DNA of 9,730 nucleotides from Candidatus Zixiibacteriota bacterium (lineage in GTDB: Bacteria > Zixibacteria > MSB-5A5 > GN15 > PGXB01), in NCBI GenBank assembly GCA_030591405.1, contig JAUVBC010000059.1:1-9730 (forward strand). The letters run 5' to 3'. The notes beneath the pieces are model-generated. The model saw only the letters and a program-made list of their open reading frames with translations, was not told the origin of the DNA and did not search any database. The position numbers and the translations under genes were made by a program. This document shows, one piece after another, positions 7,170 through 9,730 of this stretch (position 1 is its first letter; each line of letters begins with the position of its first letter).

Positions 7170-8446
7170 ATCGCCAGTTTTTGGGGAGAGTCGGAACCTT
7201 TGGGGTGACCTTTGGGGTGACCTTCGGACTTAACCGAAACCATATATTCGGAGAGCAATCGAACCGACTGAAATGATGAATGACCTATCAATTTCGTGAC
7301 CAGATGAGAAACGGCATCCTGCTGATTCTTGTCAAGTGTGGAAAGCTTATCTGTAAACAGCTTTTCAAGCGCCTTGTTGGCCATCTCAAGTGATTCCTGA
7401 TAACTTTCATTGATTATCGGCTTGAGTGAAATCTCGATCTGATTAGAAAGATATTGACTGACCTCTTTCCGTATGATCTCATTGGCCCGACTGGCCTCAA
7501 CAAATTTTTCACGAAGATTACCCTGATGATGATTTTTAAGCTGAGAAATATCAATCAATTCAATATTAGGATTGGAATCAAAATCGTTAGAAAAATCTCT
7601 CGGGATCGCCAGATCAATACAGACCTTCGGAAGAGAGCTTATATCAAACTTATCTAAAAATGAATCTGTAAATATCGCACTATCTGATGATGTCGCTGAG
7701 ATAATCGCGCTGATATTGCCCGGTGACTGCAAAAACTGATCGAGTGAAACAGCCGAGCCGCCAAATTTTTCGGCCAACTCTTCGGCTTTACTAACTGTCC
7801 GATTAACAAATAACAGTTCACCACGGAAAGACTCCTGAATATACTTGGCCAGCTTGGTCGACATCGGACCGGCACCAATTAAAGCAATTGTCGGATTCTC
7901 TATATCGGTCAAATGCGAGACAAGTGCATCTCCGGCGAGAGAAGCCATCGACAACGAACCGCGGCCAATCGATGTTTTCCTTTTAACACGGCGAGCAACC
8001 AAAAGTGCCCGTTGCGCCAGATGATCAATGACCGGTCCCACCAAACCAAACTCCTTGGCATCATAATAAGACTGCTTAAACTGCCCGGTGATTTGGGTTT
8101 CGCCAATAACCATTGACTCTAACGATGATACCATCCGGAACAGATGCGAGATTGCATCCCGGCCCTGAAAACTATAAAAATCATTTGGGAAAAAGGAAAT
8201 ATCATTGGCGCCTTTAAAAAAGAAATCAATCACCCGATGCAGAAGTTGTGACGGCTTAACTGATTCGGGTGCTGAGTACAGAATTTCAATACGATTACAG
8301 GTCGAGAGATAAATCAGCTCATCAACACCAAGTGTCTTTTTAAGTTCTTCCAGATCGGTCTGTTTCGATTCCGGATTAAGTGTCATCCGGTGCAACAAGC
8401 GATTATTCTGCTGCCAGATCGATGTGCCAATTATTCCAATACTCAT
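7166..8446 (-). CDS. hemA: Glutamyl-tRNA reductase
   Basis: Reduces glutamyl-tRNA(Glu) to glutamate-1-semialdehyde with NADPH, the committed step of the C5 pathway. The 426 residues include STCNRIEIL (48-56), whose C50 is the nucleophile that forms the thioester; HLFRMVSSLESMVIGETQITGQFK (101-124, given here by its ends) with the family's GE-Q-I-Q/GQ-K core; a Rossmann NADPH domain with GAGPMSTKLA (191-200) and NRT (215-217); DLAIPRDF (278-285); and a helical dimerisation domain (about 305-405). Two oddities are visible. The N-terminus reads IGTSIWQQNNRLLHRM where the family normally has GLNHxxAPxxxRE. The C-terminus carries a GHPKGHPKG tail (409-417) past the dimerisation domain. First gene of the hem operon; GGA eight to nine bases before ATG is a modest ribosome-binding site. 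Confidence 0.96.
   Translation of the reverse strand: MSIGIIGTSIWQQNNRLLHRMTLNPESKQTDLEELKKTLGVDELIYLSTCNRIEILYSAPESVKPSQLLHRVIDFFFKGANDISFFPNDFYSFQGRDAISHLFRMVSSLESMVIGETQITGQFKQSYYDAKEFGLVGPVIDHLAQRALLVARRVKRKTSIGRGSLSMASLAGDALVSHLTDIENPTIALIGAGPMSTKLAKYIQESFRGELLFVNRTVSKAEELAEKFGGSAVSLDQFLQSPGNISAIISATSSDSAIFTDSFLDKFDISSLPKVCIDLAIPRDFSNDFDSNPNIELIDISQLKNHHQGNLREKFVEASRANEIIRKEVSQYLSNQIEISLKPIINESYQESLEMANKALEKLFTDKLSTLDKNQQDAVSHLVTKLIGHSSFQSVRLLSEYMVSVKSEGHPKGHPKGSDSPQKLAI
7197..7220. repeat. Tandem 12-bp repeat in the hemA 3' end
   Basis: Two perfect copies of CCTTTGGGGTGA (plus strand) lie head to tail, with a degenerate third start (CCTTCGGA) at 7221-7228. On the minus strand they encode the GHPK-GHPK-G tail of HemA. 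The unit length keeps frame, so copy number could vary without breaking the gene. Confidence 0.9.
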
Positions 8447-8492
8447 TTTCTATTCCAACTAATTCTTAGCTTTCAATTTTAATATCGAACAA

Positions 8493-8522
8493 ATATTAAA
8501 AATTTCCATTTTCTTGTGTCAC
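8493..8522 (-). promoter_or_regulatory. Candidate sigma-70-like promoter for hemA
   Basis: On the minus strand GTGACA (8522-8517) matches the -35 consensus at five of six positions. It is followed 18 nt later by TAATAT (8498-8493), which matches four of six of the -10 box. Transcription would begin near 8486, giving a leader of about 40 nt before hemA. AT-rich DNA gives such matches easily. The -35 lies inside the direct repeat described separately. Confidence 0.35.
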
Positions 8523-8532
8523 ACTTGTGTCA
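8513..8532. promoter_or_regulatory. TGACACAAG direct repeat, possible operator
   Basis: Two exact copies of CTTGTGTCA (plus strand; 8513-8521 and 8524-8532) lie 11 bp apart, one helical turn. Their junction also forms short dyads: GTGT-C-ACAC (8516-8524) and ACAC-TT-GTGT (8521-8530). One copy overlaps the candidate -35 box. This layout suits a repressor or redox/heme regulator, but I cannot match it to a named family. Confidence 0.4.
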
Positions 8533-8557
8533 TATCTCAAAGTAATTTGTAAGTTAT

Positions 8558-8602
8558 TGCATATTAGCAGGTAAGGGTTATTAAAATATATGCTAATATA
8601 CA
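8558..8602. repeat. Imperfect 12-bp inverted repeat upstream of hemA
   Basis: TGCATATTAGCA (8558-8569) and TGCTAATATACA (8591-8602) are reverse complements over 12 positions with one mismatch, including nine perfect pairs. The 21-nt interval is AT-rich, with no T run directly after, so a terminator is unlikely. The arm centres are 33 bp apart, close to three helical turns, so paired protein-binding sites are as plausible as a hairpin. Confidence 0.45.
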
Positions 8603-8679
8603 TGATTTCTTCAATAATTTAGTTTCAATAGGGAATTTCAGATTATTCAATAAGGGGAAATTATTAACTCCGGCAGAAT

Positions 8680-9654
8680 TTATTCCAGTCTAAAATCATC
8701 AAGATAGATATCCAGACTGTCCATTGAATGTTCGGTAAACAGTATAATTGATCGTATATCCCGCATGTCCATCAATCGAGAGACTGGCGCTTTTTTGATT
8801 TCCGTAATTGGGAAAACTATTTTATTTAAACCTGGTACGATCGTGATTGTCTTATTAAATCTGTCATAATATGAATTATCATGGAGTCTATCGTTGATTC
8901 TAAATCCAAGATTTATATTTTCGCTCTGTTTTGAGAATATTATGAATCTGAATTTATCATATCCTGTCCAGTCAGGATAGGGCTCTTCTATCAAAAAACT
9001 GGAATGACCAAACTTATTCAATAACATCTGTCCGGCATGATTTATTTCTGATTTTTCAGTATTAAATGGAGCTGGAACAATATTTATCAGACCATTGCCG
9101 GCAAAAGCAAAATTATGCTCCCAGGGTGACTCAAAGGTACAGATATTCGGGAAGCTGATGTCCCTATTTGTATAGACACCGACCAATCTCACCGTTGGTG
9201 TTATCATGGCCAGCCCTAATAAAAATACAAATAGCCGAACAAAATATTTTAGTCCGTTGCTTAGGGCCATATTGGTGACTGATACTCTTCTATCAATAGT
9301 CAAATAAAATCCAAGAAAGCATATAGCGCCTATAACATCATTGACAATATCCCAAATATCAGCATCTCGTGGTGTGAAATACTGAATTACCTCTGTTAAA
9401 AACCCTATCATTCCGGTAAAAAGGAAAGCCAATGCATAAAAAATCAGCGGATTAGAAAAACGCCGACTCGTAAGAGTTTGCGAAAGCCCCAAAAGTGCAA
9501 TAGAGATAATCCCAAATAAAGGCATATGTCCAAAATCAAAAACAGAACGCCAGAAAAAAGTATCCAGCGGCATTTTAAATTTTTCAAGAAAAACGAGAGC
9601 CAATGAGATTATGGCAATCATCAGGACAACTTTTAATCTATTGCTCAGTTTCAT
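8680..9654 (-). CDS. VanZ-like membrane protein with extracytoplasmic beta-rich domain
   Basis: A 324-residue protein in two parts. Residues 1-157 hold five likely membrane segments (about 8-23, 44-60, 70-86, 104-120, 136-155). Conserved VanZ-type polar residues are visible: DFGH (40-43), E88 and Q91 in TEVIQYF, R96/D97, and DIVNDVIGA (102-110). Basic residues near the N-terminus, at 64-65 and at 122-123 place those loops inside, so residues 158-324 should lie outside the membrane. That part is rich in predicted strands; it contains YPDWTGYDKFRF (226-237), a YYDRFN segment (262-267), VPGLNKIVFPI (273-283) and a final LDIYLDDFRLE. This resembles jelly-roll, carbohydrate-binding-like domains, but the match is by eye. 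Molecular function is unknown for most VanZ-like proteins. It is co-oriented with the heme genes but separated from hemA by 233 bp, and has no obvious heme role. No strong Shine-Dalgarno is seen. Confidence 0.8.
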   Translation of the reverse strand: MKLSNRLKVVLMIAIISLALVFLEKFKMPLDTFFWRSVFDFGHMPLFGIISIALLGLSQTLTSRRFSNPLIFYALAFLFTGMIGFLTEVIQYFTPRDADIWDIVNDVIGAICFLGFYLTIDRRVSVTNMALSNGLKYFVRLFVFLLGLAMITPTVRLVGVYTNRDISFPNICTFESPWEHNFAFAGNGLINIVPAPFNTEKSEINHAGQMLLNKFGHSSFLIEEPYPDWTGYDKFRFIIFSKQSENINLGFRINDRLHDNSYYDRFNKTITIVPGLNKIVFPITEIKKAPVSRLMDMRDIRSIILFTEHSMDSLDIYLDDFRLE

Positions 9655-9730
9655 TAGAACTACCGGATGCTTTCTTCAAATAATGCAGAATTTACCGAAA
9701 ATATTAAATACTACAAGAGATTTAATCATC

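Larger units (their letters stand above)
8447..8679 (-). promoter_or_regulatory. Upstream regulatory region of the hem operon
   Basis: A 233-bp AT-rich gap between the VanZ-like gene and hemA, by far the longest non-coding stretch. It contains a TGACACAAG direct repeat (8513-8532), a possible promoter (8493-8522), a 12-bp imperfect inverted repeat (arms 8558-8569 and 8591-8602) and three TTCAATA words (8610, 8624, 8646). I see no GC-rich terminator for the VanZ-like gene, so read-through into the operon is possible. No small ORF or recognisable RNA gene is evident. Confidence 0.55.

Noticed and set aside
7654..7878. Minus-strand open frame of 74 codons inside hemA
   Set aside because: Same strand but another frame from the HemA Rossmann domain, which is complete.
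8447..8679. Riboswitch or small RNA upstream of hemA
   Set aside because: No recognisable conserved riboswitch core and no GC-paired structure; the candidate leader is only about 40 nt.
9676..9730. Short minus-strand open frame (17 codons) ending TGA upstream of the VanZ-like gene
   Set aside because: It could be the tail of an upstream gene, but it is too short at the window edge, and the AT-rich sequence gives no family signal.
1..9730. Mobile element, CRISPR array, tRNA or phage signature
   Set aside because: No transposase or integrase, no spaced direct-repeat array, and no tRNA-like cloverleaf seen; composition is even except for the 26-base G/C tract.

Overview
The window is about 9.7 kb of moderately AT-rich bacterial DNA. 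Almost all of it is one heme-biosynthesis operon on the minus strand. Read in the direction of transcription (from high to low coordinates) the order is: a VanZ-like membrane protein gene (9654-8680), a 233-bp regulatory gap, hemA (8446-7166), hemC (7169-6258), a 96-bp gap, hemL (6161-4869), hemE (4878-3853), hemN (3850-2456), hemH (2455-1496) and a HemY-type protoporphyrinogen oxidase gene (1509-133). Past the operon end, two hairpins and a short open end at positions 1-63 suggest a convergent plus-strand gene whose body lies outside the window.

The seven enzymes use the C5 route. Glutamyl-tRNA goes to glutamate-1-semialdehyde (HemA), then 5-aminolevulinate (HemL). After a step not encoded here (HemB), hydroxymethylbilane is made (HemC). 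After another step not encoded here (HemD), HemE gives coproporphyrinogen III, HemN protoporphyrinogen IX, the HemY-type oxidase protoporphyrin IX, and HemH inserts iron. Gene order nearly follows reaction order. The genes are very tightly packed (overlaps of 4, 10 and 14 bp, gaps of 0 and 2 bp). The only real break is between hemC and hemL, where hemD and/or hemB would be expected.

The use of HemN, a GGP-type ferrochelatase and a HemY-type oxidase, with no HemQ in the window, fits a protoporphyrin-dependent pathway. That points to a Gram-negative-like lineage rather than Firmicutes or Actinobacteria. The AT-leaning composition and the unusual HemA N-terminus suggest a less-studied phylum, perhaps in the FCB/Zixibacteria neighbourhood. 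This placement is a guess from sequence feel, not a demonstrated affiliation.

Most of the window is ordinary, well-conserved metabolism; I do not see a new defence system, mobile element, CRISPR array or RNA gene. The points worth a second look are the VanZ domain fused to an extracytoplasmic beta-rich domain, the non-canonical HemA N-terminus, a tandem GHPK tail on HemA, a 26-base pure G/C tract coding a Gly/Pro loop in the oxidase, the missing hemB/hemD, and repeated motifs upstream of hemA that look like an operator.
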